Shown: positions 1 through 9,428 of the stretch, in pieces
How positions within the stretch are numbered: position 1 is the stretch's first letter
Layout: every line of letters begins with the position of its first letter
NCBI GenBank assembly: GCA_003560455.1
Contig: PWIL01000094.1
Location: 1-16,055 of the forward strand
Reading direction: 5' to 3'
DNA from: Mollicutes bacterium
Lineage (GTDB): Bacteria; Bacillota_I; Bacilli_A; RF39; UBA660
Length of the DNA: 16,055 bases
Position numbers and translations under genes: made by a program
Notes under the pieces: generated by a model
Database searches by the model: none
What the model was told of the DNA's origin: nothing
What the model saw: only the letters and a program-made list of their open reading frames with translations

Positions 1-110
1 CGCTTGGTTGTTTTTTTCTTTGCTGTTTTTCTTTTAGTTGTTTTGCGTTTTGGTGCTTTTCGTTTTACTGTTTTACGCTTGGTTGTTTTTTTCTTTGCTG
101 TTTTTCTTTT
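1..110. repeat. 75-nt period repeat inside the basic protein gene
   Basis: Bases 1-35 are identical to bases 76-110, a 75-nt (25-codon) period that keeps the reading frame. Identity includes synonymous positions, which points to recent duplication of the DNA unit rather than only selection for Lys/Arg. Further copies may lie beyond the left edge. Confidence 0.8.
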
Positions 111-173
111 TGGTTTTGCTCTTGCTTTTTTGCGCTTTGGTGCTTTTTTCTTTTTTGTTGCTTTTCTAGCCAT
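1..173 (-). CDS. Lys/Arg-rich repetitive basic protein (5' part)
   Basis: The first 57 codons are in the window; the 3' end lies beyond base 1. The start is ATG at 171-173, preceded 7 nt upstream by a perfect GGAGGT (complement of 181-186). The protein begins MARKATKKKKAPKRKK and is almost only Lys, Arg, Thr, Ala and Pro, with no hydrophobic core, so it should be disordered and strongly cationic. A 25-residue unit (KRKTAKKKTTKRKTV...) starts to repeat at the window edge. The composition resembles histone H1 C-terminal tails and bacterial H1-like proteins, so nucleic-acid binding is a reasonable inference, but no folded domain is visible. The gene has its own TATA box and sits downstream of the initiator tRNA. 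Real gene: fairly sure. Function: unproven. Confidence 0.75.
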   Translation of the reverse strand, partial: MARKATKKKKAPKRKKARAKPKRKTAKKKTTKRKTVKRKAPKRKTTKRKTAKKKTTK

Positions 174-217
174 TTAGATTACCTCCAAAATTTTTCTGAA
201 ATTCAAAAGTATCTAAA

Positions 218-226
218 GTTTATATA
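218..226 (-). promoter_or_regulatory. TATA box for the basic protein gene
   Basis: The minus strand reads TATATAAAC here, about 45-53 nt upstream of the ATG at 173. A start site about 26 nt downstream would leave a leader of some 20 nt that contains the GGAGGT ribosome binding site. It fits the archaeal TATA consensus. Confidence 0.55.
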
Positions 227-254
227 GATTTCTTAGTAAAAAATTATTCGTGTC

Positions 255-320
255 TTAACACATCTGTATGTCGTATTTTTTCCAAACATTTTCTATTTTG
301 ATTAATGTTTCTTGCGCCAT
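255..320 (-). pseudogene. Possible N-terminal remnant of an ABC transporter ATPase
   Basis: A 21-codon minus-strand ORF runs from ATG at 318-320 to TAA at 255-257. It contains LIKIENVWKKYD, which matches the first beta-strand and A-loop region (I-x-x-x-N-V-x-K-x-Y) at the start of many ABC ATPases. The Walker A expected about 30 residues later is missing, and I saw no continuation in the other frames before the next gene's promoter. It lies between the initiator tRNA and the basic protein gene. It may be the stub of a gene lost by deletion, a very short expressed ORF, or chance; the match is short, so confidence is low. Confidence 0.3.
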
Positions 321-330
321 AATATTTCTT

Positions 331-335
331 AAAAA
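331..335 (-). terminator. Oligo-T terminator after the initiator tRNA
   Basis: On the minus strand the tRNA 3' end is followed, after TAC, by TTTTT. A short U-tract directly after a structured RNA is a usual archaeal termination signal. Confidence 0.45.
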
Positions 336-338
336 GTA

Positions 339-414
339 TAGCGGGGGGTGGATTTGAACCAACCGACCTCCGGGTTATGAGCCCGGCGACCACTCCAGAC
401 TAGTCTACCCCGCT
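339..414 (-). tRNA. Initiator tRNA-Met (CAT)
   Basis: The 76-nt cloverleaf can be folded by eye. The acceptor AGCGGGG pairs with CCCCGCU, giving the A1:U72 pair usual in archaeal and eukaryotic initiators, with discriminator A at 339. The D stem is GACU/GGUC. The anticodon stem CCGGG/CCCGG places three G:C pairs next to the loop CUCAUAA (anticodon CAU), the classic initiator mark. The T loop is UUCAAAU. CCA is not encoded. One oddity: the T arm reads GGUUGG against CCACC, so there is one extra U, or else a six-base variable loop with a U:C mismatch. A possible TATA-like stretch (TTTTTTATG, complement of about 441-449) lies about 30 nt upstream. Confidence 0.95.
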
Positions 415-485
415 ATTTCTAATGCTTTTAAAACATAACATAAAAAAGTCTATTGTGTTTTTAAAGTTTTGGAAATGCTACCTAA

Positions 486-494
486 AATATTTAA
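486..494 (+). promoter_or_regulatory. TATA box for the Lys/Ser-rich protein gene
   Basis: AATATTTAA lies 24-32 nt before the ATG at 518, so transcription should start at or near the A of that codon. This favours the start at 518 over the in-frame upstream ATGs at 422 and 512. Confidence 0.5.
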
Positions 495-517
495 GTGTTG
501 AAGTTTGGCTTATGTGT

Positions 518-877
518 ATGGCAGACGAACAAAAAAAACAAAATCCAAAAAATTTCGATTTGGGTGTGTTGGGAAGAGGTTCATCCAAGGGAAAATTGCC
601 CATGAAAAATCCAAAAAGAAACAGCAGTGTTTCAAATAAATCTAGCGGATTTGATAATGTTAAAAATCCAAAAAAGGAAATTTCTAAAAAAGAATCAAAC
701 AATGCTTTAAGCAACATAGTTGGTAGAAAGGTAGAAAAAAAGGATTTTAAAGTTCCTAAAAGAGGAAGTGATGAATCTAAAATAAAACCTACAACATCAA
801 AAAAACTTAGTCCAAGCGAACTTGTTAAAGAAACAGAAAAAATAGCTAAGGAAATGCTTAAAGAAGGAAAGTGTTGA
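518..877 (+). CDS. Lys/Ser-rich, largely disordered hypothetical protein
   Basis: I do not recognise this 119-residue protein. It starts MADEQKKQNPKNFDLG and continues with Lys, Ser, Asn and Gly; short NPK-type motifs (NPKN, NPKR, NPKK) recur every 15-25 residues. No signal peptide, membrane helix or catalytic motif is visible. The last 25 residues (SPSELVKETEKIAKEMLKEG) could form one amphipathic helix, perhaps a docking segment. The start was chosen because a TATA box lies about 26 nt upstream, giving a leaderless message; ATG 512 would add two residues, and the still longer form would add a hydrophobic stretch encoded upstream of the promoter. The gene runs towards tldE, with 4 nt between the two stop codons. 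Confidence 0.65.
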   Translation: MADEQKKQNPKNFDLGVLGRGSSKGKLPMKNPKRNSSVSNKSSGFDNVKNPKKEISKKESNNALSNIVGRKVEKKDFKVPKRGSDESKIKPTTSKKLSPSELVKETEKIAKEMLKEGKC

Positions 878-881
878 AAAC

Positions 882-2168
882 TTATCCAATTATTTGAACA
901 TTGTCAAATCTTACTGTAGGAGCAACAACACATGTTTCCTGTCTAAGGTTTTTTCCGATTATTTTTAGTTCTTTTAATTTATCGAATAGATTGAAACTAA
1001 CCATTGCTTGTTTTATAGGATACTTCACTTCTCCATTTTCAACATAAAAAGAATTTTCTATACCAATAGAACAATCTCCAGTAACTTTATTTATTAAATG
1101 ATATCCAACACCATATTTTGCAAGCACGCCTTTTTTTGTTTCAGAAATTATTTCATCTCTCGAATAATCTCCCGGAGAAAGAATAAAATTTGTTGGTTTT
1201 ATAGAAGGAATTTGGTCTAAACCTCCGCAGTTTCCAGTGCTTTCCGTATCGTCTTTTTTTGCTGAATATATATCATAAAGAGGATTCTTAAAAATTCCAT
1301 TTTCAATAACAACTGTTTTTTGGGAAGGTGTTCCTTCATAATCGAACTTGTAACTCATCAATCCTTTTTTCAGCAGCCCATCATCTATTATTGTAATTTT
1401 GTCAGAGAAAATTTTTTCACCTATTTTATCTGCTAAAATGCTTCTCTTGGATTGAATTTCATCAGCACTAACTGCTGGAACCAAAACAGCTTCTATAATT
1501 CCTGCTATTGCGAAATAATCTAATATCAACGAACCTTTGAATATTTTTACAGGCTTGGGATTCAAACTATCCGAACATAATTTTTTTGATTCTTTTCCAA
1601 CTTCAATCGGATTGAACAAATCCCTAGATATTCTAACATCTCTTCCTGTTATTTCACCAGATTTGACTTCTACCATTGTTGAAAAACTAGTTTCTTTTTG
1701 TTTGGCGAGAAGCCCGTTTGTATTTCCAATTTCTCTTTTTTCATAAGATTTAGAAATCGACATGCTAGGTATTTCAAATTTTTCTCCAACATTTTCAATT
1801 ATTTGATATCCTTTTTCTAGCATTTTTTCAACAGGCATTTCAACAACCCTGCCAGAATAAATCATATTTGCACTTTTGAAATCTGAAGGGTTTGATAAGT
1901 GAATATTGTTTTTTAATTTAGACGAAGCGTTCATTATTTTCACCGCATCTTTTAAGCATTTTTTCCATTTAGAAAAATCGGAAGTTGTAGAATAACCAAA
2001 TTTATTTTCTTTTGAAACTCTTATCAAAAGTTGATTGTTTTTTCCATTTTCAGTTGAAAGGATTTTTTTATTTGAAAAATCTGCGGAGAATACATCGGAT
2101 TTTTTCTTTATAACAGCAACATCTCCATACTTATTTCCTTCATTTATTATTTTTTCAATTATATCCAT
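882..2168 (-). CDS. tldE: TldE/PmbA-type subunit of TldD/TldE peptidase
   Basis: This 428-residue protein belongs to the TldD/PmbA family and is the partner without the metal site: the HExxxH motif of TldD is absent. Family landmarks include LADKIGEKIFSDKITIIDDG, FDYEGTPSQKTVVIENG and STGNCGG in the central half, and the terminal PTVRFDNVQIIG. In characterised members TldD and TldE form a heteromeric metallopeptidase that degrades unfolded peptides or trims modified peptides; TldE lacks the metal ligands. I chose ATG 2168 because GGTGG sits 5 nt upstream; an in-frame GTG at 2177 would add three residues. The gene overlaps the 3' end of tldD by 14 nt, a sign of translational coupling. Family assignment is firm; the substrate here is unknown. 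Confidence 0.9.
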   Translation of the reverse strand: MDIIEKIINEGNKYGDVAVIKKKSDVFSADFSNKKILSTENGKNNQLLIRVSKENKFGYSTTSDFSKWKKCLKDAVKIMNASSKLKNNIHLSNPSDFKSANMIYSGRVVEMPVEKMLEKGYQIIENVGEKFEIPSMSISKSYEKREIGNTNGLLAKQKETSFSTMVEVKSGEITGRDVRISRDLFNPIEVGKESKKLCSDSLNPKPVKIFKGSLILDYFAIAGIIEAVLVPAVSADEIQSKRSILADKIGEKIFSDKITIIDDGLLKKGLMSYKFDYEGTPSQKTVVIENGIFKNPLYDIYSAKKDDTESTGNCGGLDQIPSIKPTNFILSPGDYSRDEIISETKKGVLAKYGVGYHLINKVTGDCSIGIENSFYVENGEVKYPIKQAMVSFNLFDKLKELKIIGKNLRQETCVVAPTVRFDNVQIIG

Positions 2169-3537
2169 TGTCGCCACCTACCATTGCTTCTGAAATTTTT
2201 ATGTGTGGTGATTTTCCACCCACTGGAACTGTTTGTCCTTTCTTTCCACAAAATCCAGGAAAACCCATTTTCGCATCATTTCCTACTTTTTCAATATTTT
2301 TTAAAATTTCAAGTATATTTCCTCCAAACGAAACGTCTAAAAGAGGTTCTTTTATTTTTCCATTTTCTATAAGGAATCCTTCTTTTGCACCAAATAAAAA
2401 ATTTCCATTAGTTGGTTCCACAACACCGCCAGAGGAACCTTTTGCATATATTCCTTTTTTAATTCCTTTGAAGAGTTCTTCAAATTCCAAATCTCCATTT
2501 TCAAGAACTGTATTGCTCATTCTAGGATACGGCAAGTTCATAGCATTTTGAGCCCTTCCATTTCCTGTAGGTTCTGCACCCATCTTATTAGCTGTTTCAA
2601 GTGAATGTAAATAATTTTTAAACACACCATTTTCAATCATAACAGTTTTTTTTGCTTTGACACCCTCGTCATCATATACAAAATAACCATGCGATTTCTC
2701 AATATTTGGATCATCTGAAAGATTCAAGAATTTGGGTGCGATTTGTTTTCCAATTTTTCCTTTCAAAACAGAACTGTTTTGCAGCACTGCATCTGCTTCA
2801 CATGCATGCCCAACTGCTTCATGAAAGAAAACTTCGCTTAAAGCATTGTTAACCACGAGAGGATATTTTCCAGCTGGTGCTTTTCTTGCTATAAATAAAT
2901 TTTTTAATCTCTTGAGTTCTTCTTCGATTAGCTTATCAAAATTCAGTTTTTTAAAATGTTCGTAACCTGCAACCATTCCTTTTCTTTTGTAAAGTTTCCT
3001 TGTTTTTGAATTCTTTTTTCCAACACCCTTGAAAAAAAAGTTAAAATTTTCAGATTCTTGATAAATATCAGAACCAAAATTATTAAAATATTTAGTTTCA
3101 TTTTTAGAAAATAATGTAAAAACTTGTTTGTTTACTAAATTTTTATGCTCTATATTTTTGCATAAGTTCAAAAGTAAATTTATTCTTTCTTCTATGTTTG
3201 TTTGTGTGAAAGATTCTCCTTTAGCTTTTACTTTGTCTTTGTATGTTTTTATTTTATTGAATTTTAATTTTTCTTTAAGTAATTTATAATTAACTTTAGC
3301 AAGTTTCAATGCTGCGTCGAATGAATTTTTTATTTCGCATTCTTTGTTACCGTATGAAAAGCCCCAGCCACCTCTGTAAAAAACTCTAATTCCATACTGA
3401 TAATTCGTATCTTTCTGAACAGAATCCACATCATTATCTTTTACAGAAATTTTCTCAGATTCAGAAGAAATAATTCTTATGTCTGAAAAATCAGCTCCAC
3501 TGTTTTCCACCCGCTCTAATTGTTTTTTGAAGTTCAT
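2155..3537 (-). CDS. tldD: TldD zinc metallopeptidase subunit
   Basis: The 460-residue protein carries the TldD catalytic motif HEAVGH at residues 239-244 (HExxxH), and a Cys at 430 in CGKKGQTVPVGG, the region that supplies the third metal ligand in this family. The glycine-rich block SSGGVVEPTNGNFLFGA and the SFGGNILEILKNI stretch are also typical. It should be the active subunit of a TldD/TldE peptidase acting in the cytoplasm on short or unfolded peptides. Length is close to the family norm. The N-terminal third is unusually rich in Lys and Asn. It follows lonB on the same strand after 37 nt, and a TATA-like TTTAAA in that gap could give it its own leaderless transcript. Confidence 0.93.
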   Translation of the reverse strand: MNFKKQLERVENSGADFSDIRIISSESEKISVKDNDVDSVQKDTNYQYGIRVFYRGGWGFSYGNKECEIKNSFDAALKLAKVNYKLLKEKLKFNKIKTYKDKVKAKGESFTQTNIEERINLLLNLCKNIEHKNLVNKQVFTLFSKNETKYFNNFGSDIYQESENFNFFFKGVGKKNSKTRKLYKRKGMVAGYEHFKKLNFDKLIEEELKRLKNLFIARKAPAGKYPLVVNNALSEVFFHEAVGHACEADAVLQNSSVLKGKIGKQIAPKFLNLSDDPNIEKSHGYFVYDDEGVKAKKTVMIENGVFKNYLHSLETANKMGAEPTGNGRAQNAMNLPYPRMSNTVLENGDLEFEELFKGIKKGIYAKGSSGGVVEPTNGNFLFGAKEGFLIENGKIKEPLLDVSFGGNILEILKNIEKVGNDAKMGFPGFCGKKGQTVPVGGKSPHIKISEAMVGGDNGYN

Positions 3538-3558
3538 AAAAACTTTAGAAATTTAATC

Positions 3559-3565
3559 TTTAAAT
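3559..3565 (-). promoter_or_regulatory. Possible TATA box for tldD-tldE
   Basis: The minus strand reads ATTTAAA here, 22-28 nt before the tldD ATG, inside the 37-nt gap after lonB. It would permit separate, leaderless expression of tldDE, but read-through from lonB is equally possible. Confidence 0.35.
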
Positions 3566-3574
3566 CTATTTCTG

Positions 3575-5476
3575 CTATTTTATAGATTTTTTAATTTTTC
3601 TGAGTATTTTTTTCTTGCCTCTTGGCCATTTCAATGCATGTTCAAGAACATCAGCAATATTTTCAGCAGGTATTATGTTCAAACCTCTTGTTTTTATCAA
3701 AATATCTTTTTCGTTTGCTTTTGGAATTATTATCGTTTTAATTCCTGCTTCTTTTGCGGCTTCTATTTTGTCGTTAACCCCACCAATAGGAAGCACTTCT
3801 CCACGTATTGAAAGTGAGCCCGTCATTGCAAGATTTTGTTTTATTGGAAGTTCTTCTAATGCTGAAACAACTGCGGTTGCAACTGAAATCGAAGCCGAAT
3901 CTCCTTCAAGTCCTTCATATGTTTGAAGGAATTGTATGTGTATGTCAAACGTTCCTAAAGATTTTCCTGAGTATTTTTTAACGATTGCACTTACATTAGT
4001 TATAGCTTCTTTTGCTATTTTTCCGAGTTTTCCTGTAGCAAGAATTTTTCCTCTTTCTTTTTCAAGGGCAGGAACTACAGAAGCTTCAATTGGAAGAACA
4101 ATTCCTGAACCTATTTCTCCGCCGCCAATTACTGCAAGTCCGTTAACTTTTCCTATTTGCGTTCCTTTAGTTCCAATTATTTGATATTCTTTTTTATCGA
4201 ATGTGTATCTTTCCGCAATTTGTTGTTCTAATGTTGCTGCGGATTTTTTGGCTTTGATTACGTGTTTGGCTTTGACTAAGTCGCTTCCTTCTTCTCTAGC
4301 TATGTCTCCTGAAACTCTAATAAGTCCGCCTAAATCTCTAAGTTTAAGCGAAAGATATCCTTTTCTTCCCGCGCGTCTTCTAGATTCTTTGATTATTTCT
4401 TTTGTGGCTTTTTTAGTAAAATGAGGTATTTTTTTGTCTTTTTTTATTTCTTGAGCGACAAAACGTGCTACTTTTTTTACATTTTCTGGAGTGTCTTCTA
4501 ATTTGTCTTTCATGTAAATTTCATAACCATTTCCTCTTATTCTGCTTCTAAGAGCTGGATGCATATTTTTCATGGTTTCAATATTTCCAGCTGCCACAAG
4601 AACAAAATCTGTTGGCACTGGTTCAGTTTTAACCATAGCACCGGCACTTCTTTTTGAACGTCCAGTTATTGCCATTCTCTTTTCTTGCATAGCGGTAAGA
4701 ATAGAAATCTGCATTTCCGGTTTAAGAGTTGCAATCTCATCTATAAATAAAACTCCTCCGCTTGATTTATGTAAAGCTCCAGCTGAAACTCTTTCGTGTG
4801 CGGGAGTTCCTAGTCCTCCAGTTTGGAAAGGGTCATGCTGGACATCTCCAAGAAGAGCTCCTTCGTGAAGTCCTGTTGCTTCTATGAAGGGTGATTCTTT
4901 TTTAGAATTATCAACTATTAATTTGGGTCCTACAACCTTTTTCCTTTGAGATTGTATTTTGTAAATCGAATAAAAAACAAGGACACCTATGAAAAGAGTT
5001 ATTATAATCATAGTTCCAGAAATTCTAGTGGCTGCTTGCATTATTTCACTTGGTTGTCTTCCTACAAACCAATCAAGAATTATGGAAGCGGAAAATATTA
5101 TTGCAAAAATAATCATCAAAAACATCCATTGGTTTTTACCAGACATTTGAGTCAGTGCTTTTAATTTTGTTTTTTCAATTATTTTTCTGCCCATTCCTGC
5201 TGGTACTGTTTTTATTTTAGGATTGTTTTCATCTTTTTTGTTTGGCAGACAAAGCACGTCTTTTAATTTCTCTTCAGGTAAAAGCTCTGCAAGTGCTTGT
5301 CCTATCATACTTTTCCCAGTTCCGGGTTTTCCAATTAATAGCACGTGCCGCCTTTGTTTGGCTGCTTTTTTTATAACTTCTATGGCATCTTCTTGACCTA
5401 TTACCTGGTCTACGATTTTGTCAGGTACTTCTAAATCTTCCGTGGTTTTAAATTTCAATTTATCTTTTTTTGCCAT
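3575..5476 (-). CDS. lonB: Archaeal LonB membrane-anchored ATP-dependent protease
   Basis: The 633-residue protein has the full LonB plan. Walker A GKPGTGKS is at 49-56. Two membrane helices (about 117-139 and 153-174) are inserted within the AAA+ module and tether it to the inner face of the membrane. Walker [13 protein letters not shown] is at 240-251, followed by an Arg-rich stretch [10 protein letters not shown] near 306-315. The C-terminal protease domain holds the catalytic dyad Ser527 (EGDSAS) and Lys570 (GGVNDK); the 43-residue spacing equals that of Archaeoglobus LonB (S509/K552). It unfolds and degrades regulatory and damaged proteins, and membrane proteins. It is the first gene of a block with tldD and tldE, which may process its peptide products (inference). 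A TATA box lies about 30 nt upstream of the ATG. Confidence 0.96.
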   Translation of the reverse strand: MAKKDKLKFKTTEDLEVPDKIVDQVIGQEDAIEVIKKAAKQRRHVLLIGKPGTGKSMIGQALAELLPEEKLKDVLCLPNKKDENNPKIKTVPAGMGRKIIEKTKLKALTQMSGKNQWMFLMIIFAIIFSASIILDWFVGRQPSEIMQAATRISGTMIIITLFIGVLVFYSIYKIQSQRKKVVGPKLIVDNSKKESPFIEATGLHEGALLGDVQHDPFQTGGLGTPAHERVSAGALHKSSGGVLFIDEIATLKPEMQISILTAMQEKRMAITGRSKRSAGAMVKTEPVPTDFVLVAAGNIETMKNMHPALRSRIRGNGYEIYMKDKLEDTPENVKKVARFVAQEIKKDKKIPHFTKKATKEIIKESRRRAGRKGYLSLKLRDLGGLIRVSGDIAREEGSDLVKAKHVIKAKKSAATLEQQIAERYTFDKKEYQIIGTKGTQIGKVNGLAVIGGGEIGSGIVLPIEASVVPALEKERGKILATGKLGKIAKEAITNVSAIVKKYSGKSLGTFDIHIQFLQTYEGLEGDSASISVATAVVSALEELPIKQNLAMTGSLSIRGEVLPIGGVNDKIEAAKEAGIKTIIIPKANEKDILIKTRGLNIIPAENIADVLEHALKWPRGKKKILRKIKKSIK

Positions 5477-5502
5477 AGTTAGTAAAAAGAATAAAAGAAA
5501 AG

Positions 5503-5512
5503 TATATTTAAA
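5503..5512 (-). promoter_or_regulatory. TATA box for lonB
   Basis: The minus strand reads TTTAAATATA 27-36 nt upstream of the lonB ATG. No Shine-Dalgarno motif is seen, so the message is probably leaderless or has only a few leader bases. Confidence 0.55.
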
Positions 5513-5521
5513 GCTTTATAA

Positions 5522-5803
5522 TTATTCAGCTTCTTCTATTTCTGCATCTTGCGTTTCTACGGAAACTGCTGCTTTCGAGATTATAACAATATCTCCTGAT
5601 GCTTTGACTAATTGGTGTGGTACAACTACACCTCTAGCGCCTGAGATTGTTTTCTGAAGAACGCTGTTTCTTGTAGATCTAATTCTCCATCCAAAAATTT
5701 TATTGTTTTGGATTACTACTTCTTCTATATCTCCAAAATATTCTCCTTCGTCAGTATATACTTTCAAGCCATATGTTTTGGAAACTTCTCTTAATTTTAA
5801 CAT
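5522..5803 (-). CDS. Short PRC-barrel domain protein
   Basis: The 93-residue product (MLKLREVSKTYGLKVYTDEG...) fits a single PRC-barrel: LxxREVxxxxGLKVYTDEGEYFGDIEEVVI, then GWRI, then GVVVPHQLVKASGDIVII. The last 15 residues form a short acidic tail. PRC-barrels are small beta-barrel modules that mediate protein or RNA contacts; they occur in bacterial RimM, photosynthetic reaction centre H subunits and archaeal CdvA. This protein has no coiled coil like CdvA, so a CdvA role is unlikely. The start was set by a perfect GGAGGT at 5810-5815; the longer frame from 5827 would place that site inside the gene. It follows scpB after 37 nt on the same strand and is probably co-transcribed with scpAB. 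Confidence 0.85.
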   Translation of the reverse strand: MLKLREVSKTYGLKVYTDEGEYFGDIEEVVIQNNKIFGWRIRSTRNSVLQKTISGARGVVVPHQLVKASGDIVIISKAAVSVETQDAEIEEAE

Positions 5804-5809
5804 AACCTT

Positions 5810-5815
5810 ACCTCC
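5810..5815 (-). promoter_or_regulatory. Shine-Dalgarno GGAGGT that fixes the PRC-barrel start
   Basis: The minus strand reads GGAGGT six nt upstream of ATG 5803. This makes that codon, rather than ATG 5827, the likely start. Confidence 0.7.
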
Positions 5816-5840
5816 TTTTATATGCAATTATGAATGTTTT

Positions 5841-6410
5841 CTAAGCTTTTAAATTTTCTGTATTCTCTGAATTGAACTTCTTTTTTAGTTCTGATTCTGA
5901 AACTCTAAAGTATTTAAAAAATTTTTCGGTTAAATCGATTATTTTTGTTCTTCCTTGCTTTTCTGTTGCTATAAATCCCATTTTTTCTAACTTTTTTATG
6001 TGATTATATGCTTTGTTGCTTCTTATTTTTACAATTAGCGATTGTTTTACGGGACGTTCTGAAGCTATGATTGCAAGGGTTTTTTGTATGCTTTTAGGCA
6101 TTTCTGGAGGGAGTATGTCTTTCAAATCTGGAGTATGTTCTGGTTTAACGGACATTTTCCATATATCTCCTTCTTTGAGTATGTGGACTCCTTTTGAATC
6201 GTTTAAATATTCCATTTCAAGTTCTTCCAAAAGCTCATCTATCTTTTTTTTGTCTATTTTTGTTCTTTTAGAAATTTCTTTTATTGTCAAACCATTCGTG
6301 GCAAAAAGCAATGCTTCTATTTTAGCCTTGTTTTTTTCCCTAGGTGTTTCTTCATTATTTTCTTCTTTTGTTTTATTTTCTTCTACTTCATCTTGATTAT
6401 TTTCTGACAT
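5841..6410 (-). CDS. scpB: ScpB-like condensin subunit
   Basis: After a charged, disordered leader (residues 1-27), the 189-residue protein has two winged-helix regions. The first (about 28-88) begins with AKIEALLFATNGLTIKEIS, the usual ScpB start. The second (about 105-160) includes SIQKTLAIIASERPVKQS and a wing near NKAYNHIKKLEKMGFIATE. ScpB dimers bind the kleisin ScpA and modulate SMC-mediated chromosome compaction and segregation. The ATG at 6410 was chosen because GGTGAG lies 5 nt upstream; a GTG at 6419 would add three residues. The gene overlaps scpA by 14 nt, so the two are translationally coupled. SMC itself is not in the window. Confidence 0.88.
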   Translation of the reverse strand: MSENNQDEVEENKTKEENNEETPREKNKAKIEALLFATNGLTIKEISKRTKIDKKKIDELLEELEMEYLNDSKGVHILKEGDIWKMSVKPEHTPDLKDILPPEMPKSIQKTLAIIASERPVKQSLIVKIRSNKAYNHIKKLEKMGFIATEKQGRTKIIDLTEKFFKYFRVSESELKKKFNSENTENLKA

Positions 6411-7065
6411 ATATCTCACCGAATTGTTCTTTTTGGTCTACTTCTATTTTGCCTTGATTCGCCAAATGCATAAGAGGTATTATAGTCCAGATTATATCCT
6501 CTCTTTCTTCGGAAGGCGTTAGTTTTGAAAACGTCAAACTTTTCTTTTTAAATCTCTGGAAAAAATTTACAATTTTTTTGTATAATTCTGAAACTTTTTC
6601 CCCCAAATCTACTTTCTTTAAGTCTAATTTTACATCAACTTTTTGTGCTTCTTTTTTGACTTTTCTTCTTTTTTTTACTACTAGAGCTTTTTGAAGCGAG
6701 TTAATTAATTCGTTTATTGTTACTTTTCTTTCTTTAGGTTGTGGAATATTAGGTTGTATTTCATAATCATCTTTTCTATATTCAATAATAGTTTCTTGTT
6801 TTTCTTCTACTTCTTCTTTTTCTTTCAATATAAGATAATCTGATTTCATTTTCAAAAGAATTGCTGCAGCCAGTATAAATTTGCCAGAAATTCTTATGTC
6901 GAGTTCTTTCATTTTTTTAATTGATTTCATGTATTTGTTGGTTAATTTTGAAATGTTTATGTCCCAAGGATTTAAACCTTCGTTTGTAACAATATCTCTA
7001 ATCAAACCTTCCCACGTCAATTCTTTGGAAAGTATTGTATTGTACAATTTTTCTTCTTGAGCCAT
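6397..7065 (-). CDS. scpA: ScpA kleisin subunit of SMC complex
   Basis: The 222-residue protein shows ScpA landmarks. An N-terminal helical domain has NPWDINISKLTNKYM (32-46) and the helix LAAAILLKMKSDYLI (65-79), which in kleisins binds the SMC neck. A charged middle region follows (about 80-150). The C-terminal winged helix ends with HLANQGKIEVDQKEQFGEIYV, which binds the SMC head. It bridges the two SMC heads and recruits ScpB. It is the first gene of an scpA-scpB-PRC unit, with a TATA box 24-31 nt before the ATG and no Shine-Dalgarno motif, consistent with a leaderless message. Its length is slightly shorter than typical bacterial ScpA. Confidence 0.92.
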   Translation of the reverse strand: MAQEEKLYNTILSKELTWEGLIRDIVTNEGLNPWDINISKLTNKYMKSIKKMKELDIRISGKFILAAAILLKMKSDYLILKEKEEVEEKQETIIEYRKDDYEIQPNIPQPKERKVTINELINSLQKALVVKKRRKVKKEAQKVDVKLDLKKVDLGEKVSELYKKIVNFFQRFKKKSLTFSKLTPSEEREDIIWTIIPLMHLANQGKIEVDQKEQFGEIYVRK

Positions 7066-7088
7066 ACAAATTCTTAGAACTCTTTTGT

Positions 7089-7096
7089 TTAATAAA
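7089..7096 (-). promoter_or_regulatory. TATA box for scpA operon
   Basis: The minus strand reads TTTATTAA 24-31 nt upstream of the scpA ATG. It lies just after the U-tracts that follow cdc48, so the two units appear separable. Confidence 0.55.
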
Positions 7097-7103
7097 TTAT
7101 TGT

Positions 7104-7133
7104 AAAAAAAATAAAAAAAGAAAGAGAAAAAAA
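7104..7133 (-). terminator. Triple U-tract after cdc48
   Basis: Directly after the cdc48 stop codon the minus strand has three runs of seven T (complements of 7127-7133, 7113-7119 and 7104-7110). Multiple oligo-U tracts without a hairpin are the normal archaeal termination signal. Confidence 0.65.

Positions 7134-9428
<2,295 letters not shown>

Noticed and set aside
1..170. T/G-rich repeats that might be a telomere-like, CRISPR or simple non-coding repeat
   Set aside because: The complementary strand is an intact reading frame with a perfect Shine-Dalgarno and TATA box; the repeat keeps the 3-nt phase and there are no uniform spacers.
422..517. An N-terminal extension of the Lys/Ser-rich protein with a hydrophobic stretch
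   Set aside because: The extension would start upstream of the TATA box at 486-494 and overlaps the promoter region of the tRNA; the start at 518 fits the promoter.
2168..2551. A 127-codon plus-strand open frame over tldD
   Set aside because: Antisense to the conserved C-terminal half of tldD, with no ribosome binding site, promoter or recognisable domain.
5522..5827. PRC-barrel protein as CdvA
   Set aside because: CdvA has a long coiled coil and an ESCRT-III-binding tail after the barrel; this protein is only 93 residues, and no ESCRT-III or CdvC gene is adjacent (Cdc48 is not CdvC).
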